Program-made: the position numbers and the translations under genes | The notes under the pieces: generated by a model | Told to the model about the DNA's origin: nothing | The model's input: only the letters and a program-made list of their open reading frames with translations | Database searches by the model: none | Shown: piece after piece, positions 6,097-6,646 of the stretch | How the letters are laid out: every line of letters starts with the position of its first letter | Numbering within the stretch: position 1 is the first letter of the stretch | Assembly (NCBI GenBank): GCA_019241805.1 | Contig: JAFAWL010000109.1 | Coordinates: forward strand, 1-6,646 | Origin: Actinomycetota bacterium | Lineage (GTDB): Bacteria; Actinomycetota; Actinomycetes; Mycobacteriales; Jatrophihabitantaceae | Direction of reading: 5' to 3' | Length of the DNA: 6,646 nucleotides

Positions 6097-6406
6097 TCCC
6101 GATGCCACTCGAGCCTTCTTCGGCGAACTGTTCGGCTGGACCGTCGCTGCCGAAGGGGCCTACCCCGGCTACACGTTCATCGACACCGGGGTGCAAGGCG
6201 CGCCCTACGTTGCCATCAGCCCGCGCCAAGCCGCGGACGACGAGGTGCTCTTTTTCGTCGGCGTCGAGGACGTCGCTGCCACGCTAGCCCGAGCCGAAGA
6301 ACTCGGCGGCACGATCGTCCAGTCGGCGCAGCAGGTTCCCGGAACGAGTTTCGGCGTATTCGAGGACGCCCAGGGCCACCGAGTCGGTGTCGCGGCGACG
6401 ACGTGA
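6056..6406 (+). CDS. VOC family (glyoxalase/bleomycin-resistance fold) protein
   Basis: A 116-residue single-module VOC protein. The N-terminus reads VIHAEIRAADPDATRAFFGELFGW, the typical beta strand followed by the helix 'D..ra..Fy..lFGW'. The middle holds GYTFIDTG and PYVAISP strands, and the second half has VLFFVGVEDVAATLARAEELGG and ends GTSFGVFEDAQGHRVGV, equivalent to the 'DPdGN' strand of the fold. Members are small cytoplasmic metal-dependent enzymes, antibiotic-binding proteins or antigens of unknown function; the substrate here cannot be assigned. The start ATG 6056 has a clear AGGAG (6044-6048) at 7-nt spacing. The same frame is open upstream to 5906, but without comparable start signals. 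The first 41 nt overlap the frameshift-extended YihY frame; with the presumed original YihY stop at 5873 there would be a 182-nt gap. It converges with sdhD. Confidence 0.9.
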   Translation: MPHPVIHAEIRAADPDATRAFFGELFGWTVAAEGAYPGYTFIDTGVQGAPYVAISPRQAADDEVLFFVGVEDVAATLARAEELGGTIVQSAQQVPGTSFGVFEDAQGHRVGVAATT

Positions 6407-6413
6407 TCGGCGG

Positions 6414-6442
6414 GGCGCGTCCGGGTCCGAACCGGGCGCGCC
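6414..6442. terminator. Strong hairpin between the convergent VOC and sdhD genes, candidate bidirectional terminator
   Basis: GGCGCGTCCGG (6414-6424) pairs with CCGGGCGCGCC (6432-6442) over 11 bp, including one G-U pair in the plus-strand RNA, with a 7-nt loop. It lies 8 nt after the VOC stop and 35 nt beyond the sdhD stop, where transcripts from both sides would end. No U-tract flanks it on either strand. Confidence 0.55.
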
Positions 6443-6476
6443 ACCTCACGCAAGGCGTTCGAAACTCTCGTCAGCT

Positions 6477-6646
6477 CTACTGCGTGGGATCGAAGGTCAG
6501 AATTGTGACCGAGCCCAGTGCCAGCATGACGCCGGTGGTAGCGAACAACAGCAGGGTGAACCAGAAGCGCGGTGCCGCGCGTCGGACGTAGTCCTCGATC
6601 ACAGCGCGCAGACCGATTGCGCCGTGCAGCAGCGCCAACCAGAGCA
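6477..6646 (-). CDS. sdhD: Succinate dehydrogenase hydrophobic membrane anchor subunit SdhD (C-terminal 55 residues, N-terminus outside window)
   Basis: Read on the minus strand from the right edge, the frame gives LWLALLHGAIGLRAVIEDY, then about ten polar residues, then a hydrophobic helix FWFTLLFATTGVMLALGSV, ending TILTFDPTQ with TAG at 6477-6479. The pattern WLA.LHG..GLR..I.DY followed by a last helix and a TFD tail closely matches what I recall of mycobacterial SdhD. With SdhC it anchors the SdhA/SdhB dehydrogenase in the cytoplasmic membrane and helps form the quinone (and often haem b) site; the His of LLHG lies in the region of the haem/quinone ligands in relatives. Only two of the expected three helices are in the window. 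No sdhA follows: after the stop come about 70 nt and the convergent VOC gene, so this is the last gene of its operon. Confidence 0.9.
   Translation of the reverse strand, partial: LWLALLHGAIGLRAVIEDYVRRAAPRFWFTLLLFATTGVMLALGSVTILTFDPTQ

Overview
This is a G+C-rich window with GTG as well as ATG starts, TANNNT-type -10 boxes and dense coding. The trpS / YihY-BrkB / sdhD neighbourhood and the SdhD C-terminus resemble those of mycolic-acid actinobacteria and relatives (Mycobacterium, Rhodococcus, Nocardia, Gordonia type). I would call it Actinomycetota, probably Mycobacteriales or a near relative; the genus cannot be fixed from the sequence alone. It looks like ordinary chromosome: no insertion sequences, phage genes, tRNAs, rRNAs or CRISPR arrays were seen.

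Layout. Bases 1-1389 (minus) hold most of a DUF885 family putative metallo-hydrolase that runs off the left edge. A short divergent intergenic region follows, with candidate leaderless promoters on both strands and a possible 24-codon upstream ORF whose stop overlaps the next start. On the plus strand come a CNNM/CBS/CorC_HlyC membrane protein (1544-2875), tryptophanyl-tRNA synthetase trpS (2900-3949) and a 2'-5' RNA ligase-like 2H phosphoesterase (3956-4480). These three are so tightly spaced that they probably form one operon. A 329-base gap (4481-4809) contains a GC-rich hairpin and a perfect 21-bp tandem duplication. Then come a YihY/BrkB family inner-membrane protein (4810-6096) and a small VOC-fold protein (6056-6406). 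The window ends in the C-terminal part of sdhD (6477-6646, minus), convergent with the VOC gene and separated from it by a strong hairpin.

How the genes relate. trpS charges tRNA-Trp, and the adjacent 2H phosphoesterase may act on RNA or nucleotide 2',3'-phosphodiesters. The CNNM protein is a probable divalent-cation (Mg/Co) transporter or sensor. SdhD anchors succinate dehydrogenase in the membrane. I see no complete novel multi-gene system.

The most notable signal is a 14-bp tandem duplication at 5827-5854 in the YihY gene. Removing one copy restores a TGA at 5871-5873, so the present 428-residue frame looks like a 349-residue protein whose stop was lost by a duplication frameshift. The frame now reads through the intergenic region and into the start of the VOC gene. 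Other points worth checking are the possible leaderless, translationally coupled uORF, an alternative pairing that could hide the VOC ribosome-binding site, and the absence of sdhA directly after sdhD.
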